From NCBI GenBank assembly GCA_032358255.1, contig JAULBX010028493.1, positions 62,001-126,000 of the forward strand: 64,000 bases of DNA, given 5' to 3'. The notes under the pieces are model-generated. The model saw nothing but the letters and a program-made list of their open reading frames with translations. It was not told where the DNA came from and did not search any database. Position 1 is the stretch's first letter. Each line of letters opens with the position of its first letter. A program made the position numbers and the translations under genes. This DNA comes from Heterotrichella gracilis (lineage: Eukaryota > Sar > Xanthophyceae > Tribonematales > Xanthonemataceae). Shown here piece by piece: positions 35,122 through 46,600 of the stretch.

Positions 35122-37257
35122 TCACTCCTCCTCCCCTTCTGCCATGTCCAGCGCCACCACGCAGCTGTGCGCCACAATGGGCTCAGGGTCACTGGTGAAG
35201 CTGTGCAGCATGGCCATGCAGTCAGGCGCGCCAATGGAGCCCAGCGCCTCTGCCGCCTCGTGCCGAACCATGGCGTTCTCAGAGCCATCAGCAAGCACAT
35301 CCCTGCAGACAGGGTTGAAGGTTTAGGGTTTAGGTTTCAAGGTTTAGGGTTTTTTAAAAGCCATTGGCAAGCCAATCCCTGCGGGGCGGGCCAGGTGGAA
35401 ACCCTGTCAATGGAGGCGGGGTGCATGGGGCAGGCGGAATCACCAGCAGCGGATGCACATGATGGAAGCTCTCGTGCCATCTCCAGACCAGTGCATCACC
35501 AGTATCAGCACAGGCGCCCAGTCTGTGCAGCATGCACATGCACACCCCAGCCCCAAACCCTAAATCTTCGAAGCCACCCCTCACCTGAGCACTTGCGTTG
35601 CAGCAGCGTCTTGCATCTGGCCCAACACATAGGCCACCTCGTGCTTGAGCAGCGCGCTCTCGCTGGCAAAGGCGGCACCCAGCGCCTCAACAGCGGCCGC
35701 CCCACCCTTGTTCCGCAGGGCAAACATGGCGCGATACCGGTCGAAGATGCGTGCCTGGCAGGGCATGGGATGGGATGAGTCCAGAAGTGCTTTGCCAGGA
35801 GGACTTTGAAAGAATCACATGGTATAAAAAGGTCCTCCTGGCGTGCTATTTATTTGCTGACACCGTTTTTTGGGGTGATGTTGCTGCCCCTTGTGTGCAC
35901 AGTTGCCCTGATGAAGGAGACACCAGCATTGAGGAGGGCACAGTGACTTGCCAGCATGCCGCGCACGCCCACCAGTAGCGATGCAGCCCATTTGCATCCC
36001 CATTTGCATTCCCTTCCCGCTCCATTTTGTTCCCCACCCACCTTGGGATCCAGCAGGGTCGCCCTCAGCTCCTCTGTCGGCATGGACATGGGTGCAGCTG
36101 GCGTGGGGTCAACGGAATAGTACGGGGATTCGTCGGGGTCTTGCGCATCCCCGTGCTGCGTGTAGTGCTCGATGCGCTGCAGCGCCAGCTGGCACGTCTG
36201 AGCAACCTGCATTCACGGGTTCTGTATTAGGGTTTAGGGCTGAGTGATGAGGGTTGAAAACGTAGCTTATCCATCCATAATCCAAGCCTATTCTGCAACC
36301 GTTGCAATTTTACAATGCACCAAAAGTGTAAATGCACTCTAAGAACCGCTGTACACCAAGGCAACGTAAATGGCAGGACTACAGCCGCAGAACGCGCTGA
36401 CCCTAAACCCTACCTCCAGGCAGCTGTCCTGCTCGTGTTCCCTCAGGGGCTGCAGGCACTCCTCAGTGCCAATGGCTCCCAGCGCCTCACCTGCCTCGTG
36501 GCGAACCCTGCAGAATAACCCCACGGCTCAGCTGCCATGCATGGACCCTAAACCCTAAACCCTTACGGGTTGCACGTACGGACAAGAATGTGCCAGTGCG
36601 TGTGCCAATAACTAGGGTGAGAAAAGCGCCAATGCATGAGTAGCTAATCCACTGCAGAGCCAGCAGGTGGATAAGCCGAGGGGAGGCTGGAAACCTACAT
36701 AGGGTGTTCGTGAGGGTCGTCCAGGGTTTTCTTGAGCGTCTCGATCGCCTCTGGCCCCTGGCGCTGCCCTAAGCAGTATGCTACCTCGTGGCGCAGCAGT
36801 GCAGAAGGCTCATTGGTCAGCGCTGCAGGTGGGATGGGGTACGTGACCGTGAGACAACCCATTTCCCAGGTATGCCTGGCGCATATGCATGCATATGGGA
36901 GACGACTGGCCACAGACAAGCACCTGCACAACTGGCCACAGCTCTTGCCCTGGTGTACATAGTGAGACATAGTTGCACTTCTAATATATTGTCCGTCCAG
37001 TGCTGGCTGTACCAACAAGTCGGGGACTGCAGAGAGAACAGACACGCTGCAGCGCTGGCGGCTAGGTCGCCCTTCTGTTGGTTACACCTGTGAGTGTCCG
37101 CACCTTCTATCAACGCCTCGTGTGCAGCTGTATCCTTCAGGTTGCGCAGCCCAAACAGCGCGCGGTACTTTTCAGACAGCCCTGCGGCGGGGTCGTTGAG
37201 GAGTCGCCGCAAGTTAGCCACGTCGTCGCCACCAGGCACTGATTGTGCGATAGTCAT
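35122..37257 (-). CDS. DOHH: Deoxyhypusine hydroxylase (HEAT-repeat di-iron enzyme), 6 exons
   Basis: Exons 37257-37104, 36822-36699, 36507-36414, 36206-36042, 35754-35585 and 35302-35122, all in phase, give 295 residues (human about 302). Two four-repeat HEAT halves mirror each other, each starting KYRALFGLRN or RYRAMFALRN and continuing LRHEVAYCLGQ / MVRHEAGEALGAIG and LKHEVAYVLGQ / MVRHEAAEALGSIG. The four His-Glu pairs fall at about 63/64, 96/97, 217/218 and 250/251, the same 33-residue spacing within each half as in known DOHH, so the di-iron site is complete. The enzyme hydroxylates the deoxyhypusine of eIF5A, the last step of hypusine formation. Introns 3 and 5 carry opposed telomere-type motifs at their two ends. 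It shares a 548-bp divergent promoter with GGT. Confidence 0.97.
35315..35352. repeat. Telomere-type run at acceptor end of DOHH intron 5
   Basis: Contains GTTTAGGGTTTAGG and GGTTTAGGGTTTTT on the plus strand, that is CCCTAAA on the transcript strand. The donor end of the same intron has the complementary TTTAGGGTTT (plus strand 35551-35566). Confidence 0.85.
36229..36239. repeat. Telomere-type half-site at acceptor end of DOHH intron 3
   Basis: AGGGTTTAGGG on plus, so CCCTAAACCCT on the transcript, 23 nt before exon 4. It is an exact complement of the half-site at the donor end of the same intron (36402-36412). Confidence 0.9.
36401..36413. repeat. Telomere-type half-site abutting donor of DOHH intron 3
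   Basis: CCCTAAACCCTAC on plus; on the transcript the intron begins GTAGGGTTTAGGG, so the motif starts at the third base of the intron. Confidence 0.9.
36546..36565. repeat. Telomere-type run in DOHH intron 2
   Basis: Nearly three CCCTAAA units on plus (TTTAGGG on the transcript), about 40 nt before the acceptor of exon 3. Confidence 0.85.
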
Positions 37258-37805
37258 GGGTGCGACCTGGGGCTACTGTTATTGCCTAGAGGCTGTGACG
37301 ATGTTTTCACAGTTAACCTTCTTTCGGTGCTGGGCCTCTGGGTGGTTCAACCGTGCGCTAGCTTTGCGAAACACTGGCAAAGCGCAGATGCCGTGGAAGA
37401 TGCCAGAACGCAAACAACCTCGTTCAAGCTCTGGAAAGGAATTTGGGCAGGGAACACGTTTTTGTGTGGCCAATAGTGGTGCATGGTGACGAACGTGGCT
37501 CTGCTGCGTGCCGCACCCTTTTGCCAAGGACTCCAGGTTCCCAACATTAGGGTTTGGGGCCTAAACCTTAGGGTTCTACCACACTGCGAGTGAACTCCAG
37601 TGACTCCGCAACAAATGGGCATACAAAGACTGCTGAGGGTTATACACGCGCCGTTGTATTGATCTAGAGCCACTTGGGCTGTGGGCAGGGCGCTGTTCCT
37701 GTCACAGCTGTGGAACCCTAGCTGCATTTGGGTGGTCCCAACATAGACCTGGCTGTTGACTAGGCAGCAACCTCGGAACCTGTTGAGCTGCACGAATAGC
37801 TAAAA
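37258..37805. promoter_or_regulatory. Divergent promoter of DOHH and GGT
   Basis: A 548-bp spacer between two start codons. At 37547-37575 it holds TTAGGGTTTGGGGCC followed by TAAACCTTAGGG, telomere-type half-sites that can fold back. No TATA element is obvious. Assignment as promoter is positional. Confidence 0.5.
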
Positions 37806-40800
37806 ATGCAGTCCAAGCCTATTGCCGATGCCGAGCTGGAGATGGCGGAAGCACAGCTGGTTGGGGAAAGCCACACAACCCACCGCACCCATGCCCACCA
37901 CCTCCCTGGGATGAACCTTCTCGGGGACTCGCCGTACGACAGGAAGCGGTAAGAGTGCTGTTGTGGGTGGTGCTTAACCGATTTTATTAGATAATCTCAA
38001 TATGCATGCATAAGTGTCCGCGAATGCATGCATACATGTATTTGTGAACAACGGTTTGCAATAAAGTATGCACCTGCAGAAGAGCAGTACACTATATTGT
38101 AGGTCATCTTGCCTACCTTGTGACGGACGCATAGCTCACTGTTGCTCCCTTTATAGGATGCTAGGGCAGCAGGTTTGAACAGTACCTTGGTTAAAAACCG
38201 CTACACCGCAGGTGCACATGATACGCACTTGTTTGGTTGCAGGGCGCACCACCGCCTGCTGCACTGCCTGGCCCACAAGCCGCACCCGCTGTGCAACTGG
38301 TTGGTGCTCGGTGAGTGCTACTTGTTGGGCATGCAAGGGAACAAATACTTGTTGCCGTTTGCACCTGCTTTGCAGACGTTCCCTGGATGTTGCTGCGTTG
38401 TTAGCATGTTGTGGTCGTGCCATGTGCAGCATGTCAAGTGGAGGGCCAAGCGCGCGCCAACAAACATACTGCATTGGCTTGTGTACGGAAGTGCGTGGTG
38501 AAACCCCACTTAAAACCCTTGTCCTTGTCCTTCCACAGGCTGGGCGGTGCTCTGCCTGTGCCTCGCGGGACTCATTATCTCCCAAAGTGTGCTCCATTAT
38601 TCCCCTTGGGAGGACCCCAGTGCCTGTGGGGGAGTGCCGGATGAGCACAACGGAGTTTTGCTGGGACCCGAAGGTGCGAACAAGGCAGTGATGGGAATAG
38701 GATGTTATTTAGGGTCGATGCAGCCATCATTGTCCTCAATAATTGTGTTACCTGGCGTCAGCCTGTGGTGGGAAGGTGCATTGGCTGATTATGAGGATAC
38801 CAGGCACCCCAAGCAGAGCAATTTTGGTCTCAATCTAGGGTTTAGGGTAGCATGGGGTTGCATCTGGATAATTCTTCGCATTAGAATTGAGGCTCAGGCT
38901 CCATACTTGCCAAGCATGCCGTGGCGCTTGATCTGGGTTTGGGCACGCGCAGGAAATGCTGCTTTGGCTGAACGCTGGCCAATCACACATCATCCTTCCC
39001 ATTGCTAAGCATGTATTCCCTGCAGGGCGGGTGCACATTGAGCTGGGGTGGAACCACGACTGGCGAGGCAGGCCGCGGGTGGTGCAGGCGGGCAGGGGAG
39101 TGGTGGCGGCGGACCATGGCCGCTGCTCAGACGTCGGTACGTGCAAACCCTAGGGTGTGGGTTGCAGGTTTTGCAAAGTGTGCGTAATCATGTATAAGGA
39201 AGCATATAACAGATTACTAATGTTTGGCCCGCCGCAACCCTGTTAAAGCATAGGCAACTTCTGGGCGAGACAATTCTAGTCTTGGGGAGGCGTGCAGAGA
39301 GCAAGCGTGTACGTGCGGTGGGCTGTGATACAATAACGGGTAACATCTTGGGGAAATGGTTGAGAACCAGTTGTGTACCCAACAAACATTTTACATCTTT
39401 CTCACAGGGGTTGATGTGTTGCAACGGGGAGGAAACGCCGCTGACGCAGCAGTGGCCACCGCCCTGTGCCAAGGGGTGCTCAACCCCATGGCCAGTGGTG
39501 TGGGAGGGGGCAGCTTCATCATGGTGCGGTCAGCCAATGGGAGCAGTGAGATGATTGATGCACGGGAGGTGGCACCGGCAGCTGCCAACGCCACAATGTA
39601 CCAAGGTGGGAAATGATCTATAATCAAGTGTTAACATCAAAAATTATATATTGTTTACAGTGATCTTTTCAATAATAAAGGATGTTTCTCAGTGATAAAT
39701 TTCATCATTAATTCATTTTATTCTGGAAGGAAGTCAATATTCTGGAAGGAAAGCAGCCCTTCATTTTGTCACATCACAAAGTTAACATAGCCAGTTTTAT
39801 TGGGAAGAATGATGCTCATGCAATAATTCTTTTACAGCGTCTTTTCCAATGTCATATTGCATTCTTCATAAACGCCACGGCAGCGGCAACATGATGCTGG
39901 GGGATACCGCATCAACACCTTAAACTGAGGCTTCTTTTTTAATTTCCTGATGCACCTGCTCACCTCTTGTTGCAGGCCGGGGCGATGCATCTGTGCGTGG
40001 GGGCTTGGCAGTGGGGGTCCCGCTGGAGCTCCCAGGGCTGTACACCCTCTACCAGCGCCATGGGAGCGGAAACATACCGTGGGAGGACCTCCTACAGCCC
40101 GCCATCCAGTTTGCAGACCAGGGCTTCCCCGCCCACCCCTACCTAGTGAACGCAGTGAACGGGTCCAGGGTGTTCATGGGGACCAACCCGGTGCTTCAGG
40201 ACATTTTCATGGTCCGGGAGGGCGACACCTGGCGGCCTCCCAGGGTGAACGAGACCTGCTGCAGGCGGCCCAAGCTGGCGGAAACCCTGCGATTAGGTGG
40301 GAGGGATGTAATGGCGTGCCCTGTAGTTGTTAATGTAATGTGAAGATTAGCTGCAAGAAATCTTCATGTTGTGGATGAGTCGCTTCCATTCTGCCTAATT
40401 CAAGTGGATGTAGTCCTATCTTTAGCCCACCGCCTCTCATCTGTTTTCCTCCCCTCTCCAGCCCCACTTCCCTCGCTTTGCACGCAGTTGCCGCCCATGG
40501 CCCCGACATCATCTACACCGGGCAGCATGGCGCTGACCTGGCAGCCGAAATCAGGGCAGCGGGTGGCGTCATCACCGCTGACGACCTTGCGTCAGCCAAG
40601 CCTACCATCAAGGCCCCGCTGCACGCCACAATAGCGGGCATGGAGTTTGTGCTCCCTCCCCCCCCCTCCTCGGCGGTGGTGCTGGCGCTGGCACTGAACA
40701 TCCTGACAGGTAGGAATGACCCAGAACTGTTAAGTTAAAGCAGGGGACGGGAGGAGAGCGTGGGTGGGAAGGGTACGAAAATGCTAGGTTTAGCTATGCA

Positions 40801-43073
40801 GCTGTCGTAGGATATGTACTCCCCCCCGCGGGCGCTGCCCTCCCAATCGCTCATACCATGGTTAGCCCCCCCATTTTCAATCTGACCCCTAGGCTTCAAC
40901 AGCCCCATTTGATCTGCTTCCCACTCCCATGCCCTTCCCCATTTGATCTGCTTCCCATCACCCTGTCCCCGGCTCCCCTTTTCATCCGCCCCATTTCTCC
41001 CTCTGCCCTAAAACCACAGCAAGGGTAGTCATTTGGACTATGGTCCCGAGTTATCTTATAAGTCCCCCTTGGCTACATCCTCCCCTTTTCATGTGCGTCC
41101 CACCCCCCTGCCCCCAGGCTACCCCCTCCCCCTCTCCTCCTCGGGATCCCTGGGCAGCCACCACCTTGCAGAGGCGCTGAAGCACGCGTTTGCTGTGCGC
41201 ATGCGGCTGGGGGACCCAGAGGACCCCGATGTGCAGCTAGAGCAGGTGCTAGCGGATGCGCTGTCGCCCGCCTTTGCAAAGACGCTGAGGTGGAGTTTGT
41301 GGTTGGGGCTGTGGAGTGCCTGTTCTTGCTTATGATGTTTTTGGTAGTACTGGATGAATGAGCGGCTGGTGCAATGGCGCCAGAATGGAACTGCTTGGCT
41401 CTCCATTGTGCAATGCTACGCTAGTAGTATCGGTATTGCTGGAATGCATATAACAAACTAAAAATGATCTTTGTTCTATTTCCAGTTCATTTATGTACCA
41501 GGTATTCAGGTATATGAAAATCTCCCCTCCCCTCAGGGACATCACATTGGACGATGATGTGCTTGGGCCCACCTACTATGGGGGTCGATGGAATGCAGTG
41601 GACGGGGAGGTCATCGAGGACCATGGCACCAGTCACATGGGGGTGGTGGATGGCCAGGGGGGCGCGGTAGCATTGACAACAACGGTGAACTACGGCTTTG
41701 GGTCAGGGGTGGTTTCGGAGTCAACAGGTGGGTGGGGGTGTGGGGGAGACTGCATGGCATGGCAGTGTGGGTGAGAGTGGGGTGGCAACTAACAGGAATA
41801 CAGCAGCGACTTCACCAATACTGGTACTATGAAGCAGTACTCAATACCACAGTACAAGGGAATTTATCTTGGTGTCATGCGTCACATGGCAGTCATGTGA
41901 CATCACTTGTTTCAATGCCCATTCGAATGCCTGGCCGCAGGCATTCTGTTGAACAACCAAATGGACGATTTCTCCAAGCCAGGTGAGCACAACGTGTATG
42001 GGCTGGCACCCTCGCGCCCCAACTACATCGCGCCCGGCAAGAAGCCGCTGTCCTCAATGTCCCCCCTGTTTGTCGAGCAAGAGGGGAAGCTGCGCCTGGT
42101 GGTGGGCGCCAGTGGCGGGCCTCGCATCCTCAGCGCAGTGCTGCAAGCTGTGGTCAGGTGAGAAGTATCAATACAAATATTGAAAGGGGGAAATCACTCT
42201 CAGTGGTGGGTGCCAGTGGTGGCCCTTGTAGGCTCACCGCAGTGCTGCGTGCTGTGGTCATGTGAGGCTTGTGGAGGGATGTGAACGGGGGAGGGGGAAG
42301 GGGGGGCATGTTAGTTAGTTAGTTAGTTACATGCATTCCAGCAAAATAGCCAGATTAGCAGTCAGTCTTGCACATACGGCGCCACGCAGCTCTTTCCTGG
42401 CACTGTTTGAACCATCTATTGATCCCACGCGACTTGAGGTCCTGCTGGAGTAGGTCAGCCCACGTGGCCCTAGGCTTACCTACCCCCTTTGCCCCCTCTA
42501 CCCTACCAAACACCATACATTTAGGAAGCCGAACGTCTGATAAACGTCCTAAATGTCCCAACCAGCTTAGCCTAATGTCCCTGAGGGGGCATGTATTTAA
42601 TGTCAATTGCGCAAAGGGGATGTGAGGTGCGTAATGCAGGTTCACTGTGCCATAGCCATTCACTCAGGATCTTCTCGCACACTGCAATAGCCGGTTGTCC
42701 ATGTCCATCTGTGCTCTTCTTAGCAGTGCACCAGAGCAAGAGTTTGAATCTTCCCCACGGATCCAACTCACACGCGACCGGGGATCTTGTTTGCAGGGTG
42801 CTGCTGTTGGGGCAAGATGCGCTGACTGCCGTGGGGGACCCTCGCCTGCACCACCAGTTCCTCCCCAACAGCCTCGAGTATGAGGACTGGTCAGCAGGCA
42901 GCGTGAGCTTTCGGTACCCTGCCAAAACCCTAGGGTATCTGCGAGAACGGGGCCAGAACACGACAGCCACTATGTGGGGCGGGGTGTGCCAGGTTATCGC
43001 TGTGGACCCTGATTCTGGGATGCTGACGGCGGCCAGTGATCCCAGGAAAGATGGCGCGCCGGCAGGGTTTTGA
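37806..43073 (+). CDS. Gamma-glutamyltransferase, type II membrane form, 11 exons
   Basis: Exons 37806-37948, 38243-38310, 38539-38673, 39026-39136, 39408-39605, 39976-40296, 40488-40709, 41118-41289, 41537-41727, 41941-42157 and 42797-43073; all phases close, 684 residues. A cytosolic tail of about 65 residues precedes one membrane helix ([21 protein letters not shown]). Then [40 protein letters not shown] and [11 protein letters not shown] form the glutamate-binding start of the large subunit. Autocleavage and catalysis use Thr about 488 in [38 protein letters not shown] and [12 protein letters not shown] complete the small subunit. The enzyme splits glutathione and other gamma-glutamyl compounds at the cell surface or vacuole. 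It is about 100 residues longer than human GGT1, mostly at the N-terminus. Intron 10 carries a LINE relic and a decayed copy of the exon 10 end. Confidence 0.96.
42196..42270 (+). repeat. Decayed copy of GGT exon 10 end plus donor
   Basis: Resembles 42095-42164 (GTGGTGGGCGCCAGTGG then GCAGTGCTGCAAGCTGTGGT) at roughly three quarters of positions by eye. The copy has a TAG in the original frame and a weakened donor (CATGTGAG). It follows the real donor by about 40 nt. Confidence 0.8.
42313..42663 (-). mobile_element. 3' relic of a non-LTR (LINE-type) retrotransposon in GGT intron 10
   Basis: The minus strand encodes [20 protein letters not shown], then [39 protein letters not shown] and [10 protein letters not shown], followed by a stop. 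This is the conserved C-terminal end of many non-LTR reverse transcriptase polyproteins ('WlGHl.Rm...R..k...f......r..GrPr..W.d.v..Dl...gi'). Only about 90 residues remain, with no polymerase core, so it is a 5'-truncated copy. Its 3' end is marked by a short (AACT)n tail (plus strand GTTAGTTAGTTAGTTA, 42311-42326). It lies antisense to GGT and is spliced out. Confidence 0.85.
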
Positions 43074-43695
43074 GCCCGTGGCTTACACATGGCACGTTAT
43101 GGGTTAACTCTCTAGGCTTGATGCGCATTCAGGCTAGTGTGTTGGCTAGGCATTTTCCCCATGTTGTGCTTCATCAGCAGCCCGACACTGCAATGGCATT
43201 CTTTTGCCAGTGACATGTGCTTCTGCAATTATCTGCTGATGTGCATCTGGCTACATTGCCTGCCAGATTATTCTTTGTGCGCGCTGCCAGTCAAAAGCGG
43301 TACCAAGCGAAGTTGGCAGTGCCTACAGCACACACTTCAAAATGTATAGCGCCACAACCTTGAACTCAGCCTTGTCAATATGGTATATCATGCAATGGAA
43401 TGCTCTTTATTGGCGTCAAGCAGTGCAGCAGCTACCCTCGATCAATGGGGGCTAAGCAGTCCTGGGTCGTCAGCCTGGCTCATCGACAGCCATCATGTGG
43501 TTTGCAAAAACCCTTCAGGGTTGGCCCAAAAACCCTTGCCACGGGCGTGATTGCAGACTTGCGCACCAGCAGAACACAAGAACCGCAAGATAAACGGTCG
43601 CTATTTTCTGTCTTTAGAGAACGCTGTGGGTCCTTACTTAGTGTAGCATCAGCGCTTGCAAAAGGGTAACAGAGAGTGAGTGTATCACATTAGCG
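43074..43695. other. Tandem intergenic spacer
   Basis: Between GGT and the prolyl-aminopeptidase-like gene, both plus. Presumed 3' flank and promoter; no other feature. Confidence 0.55.
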
Positions 43696-46600
43696 ATGTC
43701 CACCTGCCTCGCAAGCTTCACCAAGTGTCCAAACCAATTCCACCAAACCCAAACCCGTACTTGCCTTGTTAGGCAGCCTTTCCTTCGCACTTACGTCAAC
43801 CCAGCACAACGACGTCCTCTTGGCCCCATAATGAAGCGGCACAAGCCCGAGGCTTCGCTCGACCGCAGTGCCGTCAGCAACGGTGACGACCAAGCCTCTG
43901 CTTCCGGTAATGGCCACACCATGCGCGGGAAGTTCGCCCTGGCTGGAGGCGTCAAGTCGCAGGACCACTACTTCACTGTACCGCTGGACCATTCAGGGGC
44001 GATCCCAGGGACACTGCAGGTGTTCGTCAGGGAGTTGGTGCATGTGTCCAAGACGCACGCTACGCTGCCATACTTGCTTTTCCTGCAAGGTTAGTACGGT
44101 GAACGGCCCAAGCTGGTTGTTTGAAGAGTTTGTGAACTTCACTTTCGGGTTGTGTATATGCATGCATTGCTAGGGTACGACCTGCATGCTACGAGGGAAA
44201 GCACGTTATGCCTAGGTTTTGTCTTTATGGGAGGAGTGCACTGCAAGAAAAAATTCCCGTGAATTCAGCTGTTGAGGTTCCTTTGCCCGCTCAACACAGC
44301 ACTAATGCCGCTTAACACAATGTCCAGAGCATAACCGCGCACCAAACCACCTTGCCCTCTTTGTTATTACACCACACCTCCACCTCTACCACTTACGTCA
44401 CTGGCTCATGCACCCATCATCTTCCCATCCCAATTACACGCCTTGCCTGCGTGGCTCCACCCATCCTTCATCCCTCCCCTCCCTCTTAGGCGGCCCAGGC
44501 TTCGAGTCCCCACGCATCACCGAAAACTGCATGTGGATCAAGGCCGCGCTGTCCACGTTCCGTGTGCTCCTCATGGACCAGAGGGGTACCGGGTTGAGCG
44601 CTGCAGTGACAGCCAAGAGCCTGGCCAGGATAGGAGGGGCGGAGGAGCAAGCAGCCTACCTCACGCATTTCAGGTGGGGTGAAACCACCTGCTGCACATC
44701 ACATTGCATAGTTTGGCATGGCATTTGTATGTGACGTGCAGGAAAATTTGATATCCCCGGACGCATGTCATGTGGGTAAATTGCATGGGGCAGCATCGCA
44801 GATGCAGCCATTAGCATCATGCAGTGCATCGCATGCACCGTGTATGAATCAAGGCACATGCGCTTGCATGTCGATGTGCATGTCATGCAATCTCATGTCG
44901 TCATGAACAGCATGGTCTACCTCGCAAATTGCCCCCAAGCAATGCCTGACCCTCCCGAATTTGCCCTTTCTGTCAGGGCGGACAGCATTGTGAGGGATTG
45001 CGAAGTGATCCGCAAGATCATTGTGCCGACTGTCAACCCCGATGAGGGTCATGATGGGAGGTGGAGCCTGTTGGGGCAGTCATTCGGCGGGTTCTGCTGC
45101 GCCACTTATCTGTCCATTGCCCCAGAAGGTGCTGTTCGATCAGGGCCTGATGGCATGGTACATTGAGTAAAATGAATGATGCATGCGCATAGGAAACAGA
45201 CATTCATGGGCCCGAGTGGAAGTTGCATGGCCTTGCAGATGGTCGCAGCGGCAAGTAGGCTCGTTCTGAATACGCTGCTGGTAATCAGGAGTGTCTATGG
45301 TGTGGCGTCCAGTGGTATTGCCATGCTGCATCACTGAGCATTTGGTCTGCATTTTGGTTGCTATATTACTGTGCCAAATATAAGCAGGTTAAGGGGATAG
45401 GGAAGATGACATGTAAGTTCCATTTTTGGGCACATTGCAGAACATGTGCAGTATCATGACACCAGTCTCAACCCCACATTTCACCCTGCCCAGGCCTGGT
45501 TGAAGTGCTGATGACCGGCGGCATCCCACCCGGCATCCACCTCCCCTGCAGCGCCGACACTGCATACGCCTCCCTGGTGAAGCGGGTGGTGCGCCAGAAC
45601 CAAAAGTTCTACACGCGCTTCCCCCAGGACATTGGCGCAGTGGCGGAGATCGTTCAGCACCTGGATGCGCAGCCAGGGGGCGGGGTGGCGCTGCCGTCGG
45701 GTGGGATACTCAAACCAAGGTAAAGGGGAGGTTGGCTGCGCAGCGCCAGAGCGACTTCAGGAAAACAATATTTGTGCATAAGCATAGTTGCGCGTGCAAT
45801 CAGCTGCTAAACTGGCGTCTTTGTGAGCGCTTATGGACCACTCTCAGGCCTCATCCAGAAGTAATGCAGCACGTCATGGGAGGGCCGTCTGCATCTGCTT
45901 CATTGCATGGTCTTCCACATCCCCCCTACAGCGGGTATCATGCCTAGTTGTCGTCATTCTCACCCCATGACTCATTCTAACAGTACCCTATACCATCCAC
46001 CCAACCACGCCCCGTCTCATCCTCATCCCTGCCGGTATCCCATCCTTAACTCTCAGCAAACCCTGTCCAATCTTCACCCTTCCACGGTCCACAGGGGTCT
46101 GCAGCTGCTGGGTTTGGCGGGGCTGGGTGGCAGCGGGGGGTTTGAGCGCCTGCACTACCTCATTGAGAGGGCGTGGGACGGGCCCGAGCTGTCCATTGCG
46201 TTTCTCAAGGTGCGCCTAGATTTTGAGCTGGGTTTTGAAGAAAGACCGGCGACACAAGCACCGCCTTGTACCATATCAATGTGGTTGGGTTGACATAGGT
46301 CACCAGTTGTGTGCAGGGTGAGGTCAGAGTCTTGTGTGGAGTATGACGCCAAGCCCCCCTGTATGCAGTGCCGCACACATCCATTAAGTTTTGCTGAGGG
46401 TCTGACCAGGGATAATTGTCGTGCATGCACAGGTATGAGCTGTAAATGGCTGCACGCATTCGTCAGGGTTTTAACTAGGGGTCTTCATTGTGTTTGCAGG
46501 GGTACGAGTCCTGGATGTCGTGGGACACCAACCCCCTGTATGCTGTGCTGCACGAGGCCATCTACTGCCAGCAGGCGCCCTCCAACTGGGCGGCACAGAG

